This document shows positions 57,701 to 64,000 of a stretch of 64,000 nt of DNA, piece after piece. A model generated the notes under the pieces. That model was not told the origin of the DNA and searched no databases. It saw only the letters and a list, made by a program, of their open reading frames with translations. A program made the position numbers and the translations under genes. The DNA comes from DAOVRD01 sp964521715 (GTDB lineage: Bacteria > Planctomycetota > Brocadiia > SM23-32): contig CAZFSS010000010.1 in assembly GCA_964521715.1 (NCBI GenBank), positions 62,001 to 126,000 on the forward strand, given 5' to 3'. Positions within the stretch are counted from its first letter, which is position 1; every line of letters begins with the position of its first letter.

Positions 57701-59142
57701 CCGCCGAGGGAGACGACCTCGCTGCCGCCGGCGGGCACCGCCACGTCCGCAGGTCCGAACGCCTTTTCCACCTGGCCGGTCCTCTCGTTGACCGCTTCGC
57801 AGAGCACGGACACGTCCGCGGCTTCGCCTGTGGCGTTCGTGACCGTGACGTCTGCGTCCAGGCGCCTGTCCGCCACGCTGGTCCGGATGAAGATGTCCGA
57901 CGTATAGGCCGGGCCGGTCGCGACGAGCTTGACGGGGTTGACGATGCCGACGGCCAGCCCGTCCCCTTCGCCCTTGGTGGACGGGTATATGGCGTCGACG
58001 AAACGGTAGTTCTCCTTGAAGTCCCCCTCGTAAGGCCTGTTGCGCAGGTGGTCGATCGTCTCGTTCTCGCCGGGCTCCAGGGCGTACCAACTGCTCTTGA
58101 TGCCGATGGTGACGGTGTTGACCTCGCCCGGCCGGACGGCCCTCGTGACGTCCACGTCCCATGGCACCAGGACGGACTGGCGTCCGCCGACGTACTGGCC
58201 GTTGACGAAGACGCCGGCGATCCAGTTCGTCCCACTGAAGTGCAGATGGAAGCCCTGTCCCTCGAATTCGGCGGGCACTTCGACGCGGGCGCGGTAGAGC
58301 AGCCGATGGCCGAACTTCAGGTCGGCGCGGCTGCGCGCGTCGCCCGGCACTTCGATGCCGCGCCATTTCAGCTCGTACTCTTCCGGCCGCGGCAGGGCCT
58401 TGACCGGCTCGTAAGTGTCCTTGTCCATGTCGGGGTCGTCGTATCGCGCGACCTGCCACGGCCCGTCGAGCGGCAGCTCGGGCCTCGTGGCGTCGGCGCC
58501 GCGCGCGGGCAGCCGGAAGACCTGCTCGGCGGCCCGGCGGTCGATCTCTGCGTCGTACTGCTGGCCGGGGCGCAGGAGGCCGTCCGGCGTGAAGCTCCCC
58601 TGGCCCTCGACGAACGCGATGCAGTCCAGGGCGATGATGAGCCTGCCGTCCCGTCCCGGCTCGACGCAGCGGATGTCCAGCGCGTTGCGTCCCTCCCGGA
58701 GGTCGACCGAGCCGAGCTTGCCCCAGCCGACCTCCGCCCAGACGCCGATCTCCAGCAGGTTGGCGGTCAGGTCTTCGGGGCCGAAGCGAGTCCATTCGCC
58801 CCCGTTGACGCGCCACTGGAGCGGCGCCCGGACGCCCTCGAACCCGAGGCGGAGCCAGAGCTCGTAGGACCCGGCCATCGGTGCGTTCGCCTCGTAGGAG
58901 AGGGCCATCCCGCCCTCCGGCATGGGATCGGGGACCTGATCCTTGCCGAGCCCCACGTGGAGCCACTTGCCGTCTGAGAAGACGGGTCCCCAGCTCTGGA
59001 CTTCGTACTCGAAGCTGGCGCGCGAGGGGCTCTCGCCCTCGAGCCAGATGACGATCGGTCCCTTCGCCGCCGGCTGGGCGGCTGCGTTCACGCAGGCCGT
59101 GACGGTTAGAAGTGCCAGGCCAAGCAGGAATGTGCGCGCCAT
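54703..59142 (-). CDS. Giant secreted GH2-family glycoside hydrolase
   Basis: A 1,479-aa enzyme with a signal peptide (MARTFLLGLALLTVTACVNA). A carbohydrate-binding-like region (YELWLRLGFEGVRAPLQWRV) spans about 30-190. GH2 sugar-binding and Ig-like domains lie at about 220-540 (HLHFSGTNWIAGVFVNGQYV). The catalytic TIM barrel (about 540-850) has the acid/base in YSLGNEM (Glu near 640) and a probable nucleophile in LVQGEVFYYAG (near 745). The C-terminal 600 residues hold extra domains, including one that resembles a glutamine-amidotransferase fold (KVLLIGSSALSEENKDAEAQ). It should split beta-linked sugars. It is divergent from the C-N hydrolase operon. Confidence 0.88.
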   Translation of the reverse strand: MARTFLLGLALLTVTACVNAAAQPAAKGPIVIWLEGESPSRASFEYEVQSWGPVFSDGKWLHVGLGKDQVPDPMPEGGMALSYEANAPMAGSYELWLRLGFEGVRAPLQWRVNGGEWTRFGPEDLTANLLEIGVWAEVGWGKLGSVDLREGRNALDIRCVEPGRDGRLIIALDCIAFVEGQGSFTPDGLLRPGQQYDAEIDRRAAEQVFRLPARGADATRPELPLDGPWQVARYDDPDMDKDTYEPVKALPRPEEYELKWRGIEVPGDARSRADLKFGHRLLYRARVEVPAEFEGQGFHLHFSGTNWIAGVFVNGQYVGGRQSVLVPWDVDVTRAVRPGEVNTVTIGIKSSWYALEPGENETIDHLRNRPYEGDFKENYRFVDAIYPSTKGEGDGLAVGIVNPVKLVATGPAYTSDIFIRTSVADRRLDADVTVTNATGEAADVSVLCEAVNERTGQVEKAFGPADVAVPAGGSEVVSLGGAWADPKLWWPEDHPDLYVMRTTVSRGGKPIDVQEELFGFREVSIEGKDFLLNGIAWHFWNWVDVGHVETQEQWLESYHAHKDRFHRIGSDSDGLWGCRERALDFFDRYGVPGRLSTCIDGMFITHNLANPLVWENFKNHVRQVVTAYRNHPSVMMYSLGNEMIFITARLAYNAQDNLKWMAKAQELSDLARELDPTRASFEDGAGDLNRRGEINCQHYTWPEGSSVPTESYSYGLREGEWVPTGTWDRSMDQYAWDGKRPLVQGEVFYYAGNVSAMAWVGGPDVYRGKSHANEAAARYARIGVEGARWQGVTAICPWVGALPEALVSFEPRAAFVREYNSCFYPGSTMQRTIKVFNDGHLDDALTLKWKVVLDGREAAAGEKTYQVPPGRAEQDSLEAQLPAVKARADGELEIELYARGERVFHDTRPVSVLPPLGRIDGLDADGLCVYDPEGTVNAWLDGIGQPHTAVKALDGLPDAAKVLLIGSSALSEENKDAEAQAIRTFVQAGKTAILLRQQHALEGDDLPVSGVHLAGQRPDEAPRPEFRAAGGQSGRIAFPVALAHPVLDGLKERDFFTWAGDETSFGLSYASAGSGAISLVQAGHELGLAPMLEIPVGRGSYLLCQMLVAEKLGVEPVADRLLHNMLAWAAQKAEAKPGKTVAYLADDGQLGAFLDQVGVKCDRAADLDAALAREANVRIVRATPQALAGLNERKQEVLSFCNDGGWLMLVGLDEEGLDAFNELVGFRHRIRPFRREAVVLQARADPLLLGLSDRDVNMVSNEVLAPWAHLFWVSDRTFTSVVDGREIASFGKVGNEYLTKLTNGLTNEDFWQYICYFGEGEQPPQVDFLYDRPETFTHMDIWGSGSYYFAKDIEVIFDGDEATAVPFAMAPITGKQEINFEPRTASTVTIRIKSFHPGTSDKKLVGIDNVELFRRVPDDFDGRVVLLTKPGGLVKYPLGKGGIVLNQVDYAREDTEENVQKKVAIYSNVLRNMGAAFGQ

Positions 59143-59255
59143 GGGTCATCCTCCAATGCAGGCAATGCCGGCGGGCCGTTGCGGCTTCGCCCGCGCGTTC
59201 CCCCGGATTGTACGTGGCGGTCCTCCTTTATCAAGCGCAGGTGACCCCGGCCGCC

Positions 59256-59284
59256 TTGCCGAACGGGCCGGGGCGGGGTATAAA
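59256..59284 (+). promoter_or_regulatory. Promoter of the C-N hydrolase operon
   Basis: TTGCCG, 17 bp, TATAAA, about 30 nt upstream of the ATG at 59315; both hexamers fit moderately well. Confidence 0.5.
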
Positions 59285-59314
59285 GCTGGAGCCGCACACA
59301 GGAAGGGAGCGATC

Positions 59315-60079
59315 ATGCCCGGCAAGCTCAGAGTATCCGGCGTCCAGATGGCGGTGACCGACGACGTAGCGGCCAACGAGAGCAGGATCGTCCGGGCCAT
59401 TGAGCAGGCGGCTGCGGACGGTGCCGACTTCCTGCTCACGCCGGAGGGGTCGCTCTCCGGGTATCGGGCCGGCTTTGACCGGGCCGAGGTGGCCGATGCG
59501 GCCGAACGGCTCGCCGTCTGCGCTCGCGCGGCGGGCGTCGGCCTGGCCCTGGGCACCTGCTACAAGGAAGCTCAGGATGACCGGGAGTACTGCTACAACC
59601 AGGTCCGCATCTACGCGCCCGGCGGCGAGTTCCTCGGCTGCCACGCCAAGATCCTCCGGTGCAGCCCCCTGGACCACCCCGGCACGGGCGAGATGACCGA
59701 CTACGTCGAGGGAACGCTGCGGACGTTCGAGCACGGCGGCGTCAGGTTCGGCGCACTGATCTGCAACGACCTCTGGGCGACCCCCGGCTACACCACCATG
59801 CCGAACCCCTACCTGCCCTGGCAGCTCAGCCGCATGGGGGCGGAGCTCATCCTGCACGCCGTCAACTCGGGGCGCGGCCTGCGCGCCCGGCCCTTCCACG
59901 AGTCGAGCGTCGCCCTCTGGTGCCACACCCTGGCGATCCACGTCGTCGAGGTCAACGCGTCCCAGGGCGACGATCCCGTGAACGCGCGCTCGGGCGTCGT
60001 CGGACCGGACGGGGAATGGCTGGTCATGGCGGCCGACACGGGAGAGGCGCAGTTCACGTGCGACATTGTGATCGAGTGA
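59315..60079 (+). CDS. Carbon-nitrogen hydrolase (nitrilase superfamily)
   Basis: A 254-aa cytoplasmic amidase-like enzyme with the full catalytic triad: Glu44 in LTPEGSLSG, Lys112 in HAKILRC and Cys150 in ALICNDLWATPG. Family members hydrolyse amides or ureido groups. The start ATG at 59315 has GGAAGGGAG 6 nt upstream. It is the first gene of an operon with the sugar-isomerase-like gene (37 bp later) and DUF6785 copy 6, so the substrate may be an amide- or N-acyl-bearing sugar derivative. Confidence 0.93.
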   Translation: MPGKLRVSGVQMAVTDDVAANESRIVRAIEQAAADGADFLLTPEGSLSGYRAGFDRAEVADAAERLAVCARAAGVGLALGTCYKEAQDDREYCYNQVRIYAPGGEFLGCHAKILRCSPLDHPGTGEMTDYVEGTLRTFEHGGVRFGALICNDLWATPGYTTMPNPYLPWQLSRMGAELILHAVNSGRGLRARPFHESSVALWCHTLAIHVVEVNASQGDDPVNARSGVVGPDGEWLVMAADTGEAQFTCDIVIE

Positions 60080-60116
60080 TGGTCACGCGCACCGTCAACC
60101 CGGGAGGACCGAGCAG

Positions 60117-60998
60117 ATGGGAGCCCGAAGCGAGGAGGCGAGCGGCGGGCCTTTCCGTTACTGCCTGAACACGAGCACGATCCGCGGACAGGGCCTGGGC
60201 CTCGTGGACGAGATCGCGGTCACGGCGCGAGCCGGCTACCAGGGCATCGAGCCCTGGATACGGGAGCTGGACCAGTATGTCGAGTCCGGCGGCGGCCTGG
60301 ACGAGCTGGCCCGCCGCATCGAAGACCGGGGGCTCTCGGTCGAGAACGCCATCGGCTTCTTCGAATGGGTGGTGGACGATGACGCCTTGAGGGCGAAGGG
60401 CTTTGAGGAGGCCCGGCGCAACATGGAGATGGTCAGCCGGATCGGCTGCCGGCGCCTGGCCGCACCGCCCTACGGCGCCACAGGCGTCTCCGGCCTGGAC
60501 CTGCGCCGCGCCGCCGAGCGCTACCGCGAGCTGCTTGAGCTGGGGGACCGTTACGGCGTGACGCCCATGGTCGAGTTCTGGGGACCGTCGCAGAGCCTGG
60601 GGCGGCTGAGCGAAGCCCTCTACGTGGCGGCCGAGAGCGGCCGGCGCGACGCCTGCGTCCTGGCGGACGTCTTCCACATGTTCAAAGGCGGCAGCCCCTA
60701 CGAAGGGCTCAGGCTCGTCGGGCCCGGCACGATCGCACTGCTCCACGTCAACGACTTCCCCGGCGGCCTCAAGCGGCAGGACGCCGCAGACGCGGACCGC
60801 GTTTACGCGGGAGACGGCGTTGCGCCCCTTCCGGCGATCTTCAAGGATCTGTATGACGTGGGCTTCCGCGGCCCGGTCAGCCTGGAGCTGTTCAACGAGG
60901 CCTACTGGCGGCGCGACGCGCTTGCGGTCGCCCGCACGGGCCTGGCGAAGCTCCGCGCGGTCGTCGAGGCGGCGCTCCCCAAACGAGAGGCGAGATGA
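60117..60998 (+). CDS. Sugar phosphate isomerase/epimerase-like TIM barrel
   Basis: A 293-aa protein of the AP-endonuclease-2/xylose-isomerase-like TIM-barrel superfamily (IolE/IolI, hydroxypyruvate-isomerase type). Candidate metal ligands are in VEFWGPS, LADVFHMFKGG, LHVNDFPGG and SLELFNEAYW. It probably isomerises or epimerises a sugar or keto-acid. The ATG at 60117 has GGAGG upstream. Its last four bases (ATGA) are also the start of DUF6785 copy 6, so the two proteins are translationally coupled. Confidence 0.9.
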   Translation: MGARSEEASGGPFRYCLNTSTIRGQGLGLVDEIAVTARAGYQGIEPWIRELDQYVESGGGLDELARRIEDRGLSVENAIGFFEWVVDDDALRAKGFEEARRNMEMVSRIGCRRLAAPPYGATGVSGLDLRRAAERYRELLELGDRYGVTPMVEFWGPSQSLGRLSEALYVAAESGRRDACVLADVFHMFKGGSPYEGLRLVGPGTIALLHVNDFPGGLKRQDAADADRVYAGDGVAPLPAIFKDLYDVGFRGPVSLELFNEAYWRRDALAVARTGLAKLRAVVEAALPKREAR

Positions 60999-62935
60999 CC
61001 TGGCGCGCGTTCTTCATCGGACTGGCCGCCGTCGCGCTTATCGCCGCCGTCACGCCGTGGAACGACTTCGATAAGGGCAACACGTTCATCACGGGCAACC
61101 ACTTCCCGCCCGGCGCCGTGGCCGTCCTGCTCGTCCTGACCCTCGTGGTCAACATCGCGCTGAAGCTGGTCCGCCGCCGGTGGGCGCTGGGCCAGAGCGA
61201 GCTGATGCTCGTCTGGTGCATGATGATCGTGGCCTGCACCGTGCCCGCCAGCGGTCTGATGCGCTACCTGTTCTCGATACCTGCCTCGCCGGCCTACTAC
61301 GCCGCCCGGCCGGACCTGTTCTTCGAGGATTACGTGCTCAAGGACGTGCCGCGCGACCTGGTCCTGACGAAGGACATGAAGTCCGCGGCGGCGAGGTGGT
61401 TCTTCGAGGGCATCCCCCGCGGCGAGGCGGTGCGGATCCCGTGGGGGCCGTGGACGAGGCCCCTGATCGCGTGGGGCATCTTCGCCTTCCTGTTCTACCT
61501 GGCCACGTTCTTCATCGGGGGCATGCTGCGCAAGCAATGGGTGGAGTCCGAGAGGCTCATCTTCCCGCTGGCCCGGGTGCCGTTGGAGTTCACGGCGGAT
61601 GCCGGCGAGCCGCGCCTGGTGCCCGGCGTCGTGCGGGACACGGGCTTCGTGGTCGGCGTCATTGTTACGCTCGTCTTCGCGTTGATCCGCAGCATGCCGG
61701 TGATGACGGGGGCGGAGCAGGGCTGGCGGCCGGAGGTGCCGATCCAGGACGTGCTCTGGGGCACGCCCATCCAGTACCTGGACATGGGGTCGGGGTACAT
61801 ATACCCGATCGCCATCGGGTTCGCGTTCCTGGTGCCGAGCGACACCTCGCTGAGCATCTGGTTCTTCTTCATCTTCACGCGGCTCGAGCTCCAGTTCTCG
61901 AATTGGATAGGCCAGCCGATCGAGAGCGGCACGTGGGGGCCGTTCATGGCGTGGCAGCAGGCCGGCTCGTACGTGGTGTTTGTCCTGATGATGTTCTGGG
62001 CCGCGCGCCGGCATCTCTGGGCCGTCTTCAAGAAGGCGACCGGACTCGACGCGTCCGTGGACGACAGGGAGGAGCCCATCGGCTACCGGCTCGGCTTCTG
62101 GGGGTTTGTGGTCTCGTTCCTGGGCATGGGGCTATGGCTGTGGCACTACGGCATGAACTTCCTTGTCGCGCTGCTTTTCCTGGCCCTGATGTTCGTGCTG
62201 GTCCTGGGCCTGGCGCGCCTGATAGCGCAGGGCGGCGTGTTCTTCGTCCAGCAGCGGTGGCAGCCTCCGGACGTGCTTCACAGCATCAGCGGGGGGCGGG
62301 CGTTCGGCGCCGCGGCGGCCGTGGTCGCGCAGATGCAGAACGCCATCTTCATCTATGACGCGCGGGAGATCCTGAGCGGCCACGCCATGAACGCCCTGCG
62401 CGTGGCGTCGGTCTTCAGGAAGCATCGCCGCCTGTTCCTGCCGGCGATGTTCGCCGCGCTGATCGTGGCCATGCTCGTATGTTCGTGGGCGACCCTGAAG
62501 GTGTACTACAGGGTGGGCGGATACAACATAGCCAACCCATGGGGCACCCGCGCGCACCCCATCGAGACCTTCACCAAGGCCCACCGGATGATCACCGAGC
62601 CCGCGCAGTCGGCCGATCCGCGCTACGGGCCGATGGCGCTGGGCGGGGCCATCATGTTCTTCGTGACTTTCATGCGGGGCCGGTTCTACTGGTGGCCCCT
62701 TCACTCGCTGGGGTTCCTGATGGCGGCCAGCTACGCCGCGAACACGCTCTGGTTCAGCTTCCTTCTGGGCTGGCTGACGAAGGCGGCCACGCTCAAGTTC
62801 GCCGGCGGGGGCACGCTTAGGACGCTGCGCAGCTTCTTCCTGGGCGTCATCATTGCCGAGTCGCTCGTGATCGCCATCTCGACGGCCCTTGGCCTGGCGG
62901 GCGTCAAGCTCGGCTTCATCTTCCTGCCCGAGTAG
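60995..62935 (+). CDS. DUF6785/DUF6784 polytopic membrane protein, copy 6
   Basis: A 646-aa paralog of the array at 15-25 kb, starting MTWRAFFIGLAAVAL inside the stop codon of the isomerase gene (ATGA). Family motifs are KQWVESERLIFPLARVPLEF, LVPSDTSLSIWFFF, GLARLIAQGGVFFVQ and MRGRFYWWPLHSLGFL. It differs from the tandem copies at the first loop (NDFDKGNTFITGNHFP), has NALRVASVF in place of FRISEVF, and ends KLGFIFLPE. With copy 7 it forms a separate subgroup. Coupling to an isomerase and an amidase is the best hint that the family moves a sugar-like solute. Confidence 0.88.
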   Translation: MTWRAFFIGLAAVALIAAVTPWNDFDKGNTFITGNHFPPGAVAVLLVLTLVVNIALKLVRRRWALGQSELMLVWCMMIVACTVPASGLMRYLFSIPASPAYYAARPDLFFEDYVLKDVPRDLVLTKDMKSAAARWFFEGIPRGEAVRIPWGPWTRPLIAWGIFAFLFYLATFFIGGMLRKQWVESERLIFPLARVPLEFTADAGEPRLVPGVVRDTGFVVGVIVTLVFALIRSMPVMTGAEQGWRPEVPIQDVLWGTPIQYLDMGSGYIYPIAIGFAFLVPSDTSLSIWFFFIFTRLELQFSNWIGQPIESGTWGPFMAWQQAGSYVVFVLMMFWAARRHLWAVFKKATGLDASVDDREEPIGYRLGFWGFVVSFLGMGLWLWHYGMNFLVALLFLALMFVLVLGLARLIAQGGVFFVQQRWQPPDVLHSISGGRAFGAAAAVVAQMQNAIFIYDAREILSGHAMNALRVASVFRKHRRLFLPAMFAALIVAMLVCSWATLKVYYRVGGYNIANPWGTRAHPIETFTKAHRMITEPAQSADPRYGPMALGGAIMFFVTFMRGRFYWWPLHSLGFLMAASYAANTLWFSFLLGWLTKAATLKFAGGGTLRTLRSFFLGVIIAESLVIAISTALGLAGVKLGFIFLPE

Positions 62936-62980
62936 GGAGCCGGGCGGAGCACGGCCGCCCACGCGCCGGCGCGGCTCCAT

Positions 62981-63010
62981 TTGACAGCTTCGTCGGCCGG
63001 CCCCTATACT
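62981..63010 (+). promoter_or_regulatory. Promoter of DUF6785 copy 7
   Basis: TTGACA, 18 bp, TATACT, about 60 nt upstream of the ATG at 63072. Confidence 0.55.
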
Positions 63011-63071
63011 CCGCGCCGTCCCCGCCCATCAGCCCGATGAGGATCCCGCCCTCGCAAAGGACGCAACGCAG

Positions 63072-64000
63072 ATGACCTGGCGCGCATTCCTGATCGGCAT
63101 CCTCGGCGTCGCGGGCCTCTGCTACCTCACCCCCATCAACGATTACGGGGTCGGCAACACCTTCCTGACGGGCAATCACTTCCCGGCGGGCGTGTTCTTC
63201 TTCCTCTTCGTCCTGATCTTCATCGTCAACGTTCTGGTCAAGCTGGTGCGCTCGCGATGGGCGCTGCGGCAGTCGGAGCTGATGCTCGTGACCTCCATGA
63301 TGCTGGTCTCGGCCACGGTGCCGGCCAGCGGGCTGATGCGTTACTGGTTCCCGATGACGGCGGCCGCCCCGTACCTGGCCCAGAGGCCTGACCTCTACTG
63401 GGAAGACGACGTCCTGAAAGCGGTGCCCGACGGCATCGTGCTGAGCAAGGACCCCAAGTCCATGGTGGCCCGGAACTTCTTCGAGGGAACGCCCCACGGG
63501 GAGCGCGTGCGCGTGCCGTGGGGAGCATGGACGAAGGTCTTCGCCACCTGGGGGACCTACATCGGCTTCTACTACATGGCCACGTTGTTCCTCTGCGGGG
63601 TGCTGCGTCGGCACTGGGTGGAGAACGAGCGGCTGATCTTCGCGCTGGCCCGCGTGCCGCTGGAGCTGACCGAAGGAAGCGACGGGCCGCGCCTGCTGCC
63701 GCCCCTTGTTCTCAGTAAGCCCTTCCTGGCCGGCACTATTGCCAGCATCGTTTTCGGCCTGATCCGGCTCTCTCCCGTCTTCCTGGGGCATGAGATGGCG
63801 TGGAAGCCCGTGGTGCCCGTGAACGCCATCCTCCAGGGCACGCCCCTGGAGCAGATGGGCATGGCGGACGGGCCGATCTACCCCATCTGCATCGGGTTCG
63901 CGTTCCTGGTGCCCAGCGACGTGTCCTTGAGCGTATGGCTGTTCTACGTCCTGATCGGGCTGGAGACGCTGCTGGCGTACTCCGTCGGCGCTCCCTTCGA
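63072..64000 (+). CDS. DUF6785/DUF6784 polytopic membrane protein, copy 7 (partial, cut by window edge)
   Basis: The first 309 codons are present, starting MTWRAFLIGILGVAG at 63072. Motifs are RRHWVENERLIFALARVPLELTEGS and LVPSDVSLSVWLFY; RFALARVPLE has Ala where the other copies have Pro (LIFALARVP rather than FPLARVP). The first loop, NDYGVGNTFLTGNHFP, and VPASGLMRYWF group it with copy 6. The C-terminal half lies beyond the window. Confidence 0.85.
   Translation, partial: MTWRAFLIGILGVAGLCYLTPINDYGVGNTFLTGNHFPAGVFFFLFVLIFIVNVLVKLVRSRWALRQSELMLVTSMMLVSATVPASGLMRYWFPMTAAAPYLAQRPDLYWEDDVLKAVPDGIVLSKDPKSMVARNFFEGTPHGERVRVPWGAWTKVFATWGTYIGFYYMATLFLCGVLRRHWVENERLIFALARVPLELTEGSDGPRLLPPLVLSKPFLAGTIASIVFGLIRLSPVFLGHEMAWKPVVPVNAILQGTPLEQMGMADGPIYPICIGFAFLVPSDVSLSVWLFYVLIGLETLLAYSVGAPF

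Noticed and set aside
1..64000. tRNA, rRNA, riboswitch or CRISPR elements
   Set aside because: None was recognised on either strand by eye; a covariance-model scan could still reveal small RNAs, particularly in the 384-bp gap at 47354-47737.

Overview
This 64 kb window is GC-rich, densely coded bacterial chromosome. Its gene content points to the phylum Planctomycetota, probably an anaerobic or facultative polysaccharide degrader. The pointers are a DUF1501/DUF1800 pair, seven copies of a large polytopic membrane family (DUF6785/DUF6784 type), FG-GAP/VCBS protein, giant secreted glycoside hydrolases, a TPR-fused spermidine-synthase-like membrane protein, and an iron-sulfur/MinD/NifX-type operon. 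The lineage is inferred from gene families only; there is no rRNA in the window. Many genes have a recognisable sigma-70 promoter (TTGAC-type -35, 16-18 bp, TATAAT-like -10) and GGAGG-type ribosome sites, which allowed several starts to be fixed.

Layout. 1-7.2 kb: minus-strand amidohydrolase (cut by the window edge), VCBS-repeat protein, small Cys-containing protein, a 276-bp TIR element, an orphan TrpB2, then an exported coiled-coil protein (+), an esterase D-like hydrolase and a beta-CASP/MBL RNase-like protein (-). 7.4-11.7 kb: a 1,428-aa secreted CBM9-like/GH101-GH129-like protein. 11.9-15.2 kb: RsmE, three small membrane proteins, RicT (PSP1). 15.4-25.4 kb: five tandem DUF6785 paralogs, ended by a second TIR element. 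25.6-30.4 kb: xylose-isomerase-like protein, a four-helix-bundle cassette flanked by inverted repeats, Hsp20 behind a consensus sigma-54 promoter, DUF192 protein, Pgi. 30.5-35 kb: two glycosyltransferases, one fused to a barrel-like domain, Nudix hydrolase, small membrane protein. 35-39.7 kb: a seven-gene minus-strand operon starting with a DUF134 regulator and ending with a fused double MinD-like ferredoxin ATPase. 39.8-44.3 kb: DUF1501, DUF1800 and a secreted protein of unknown function. 44.5-53.7 kb: ferritin-like protein, small membrane proteins, MsbA-like ABC exporter, MFS/SpeE/TPR protein, PlsC, Atg22-like MFS. 53.8-64 kb: PHP-domain protein, 1,479-aa GH2 enzyme, divergent from an operon of a C-N hydrolase, a sugar-isomerase-like TIM barrel and a sixth DUF6785 copy; a seventh copy runs off the end.

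How the genes fit together (inference): the GH2 and GH129-like enzymes release sugars outside the cytoplasm, the DUF6785 proteins are candidate importers of the products, and the XylA-like and epimerase-like TIM barrels, the amidohydrolase and the C-N hydrolase would process them inside. The strongest clue is the 4-nt stop/start overlap between the isomerase gene and DUF6785 copy 6. The most unusual items are the sevenfold amplification of the membrane family, the fused MinD/ferredoxin ATPase with its very clean promoter/operator, the sigma-54 promoter of hsp20, and two related short TIR elements.
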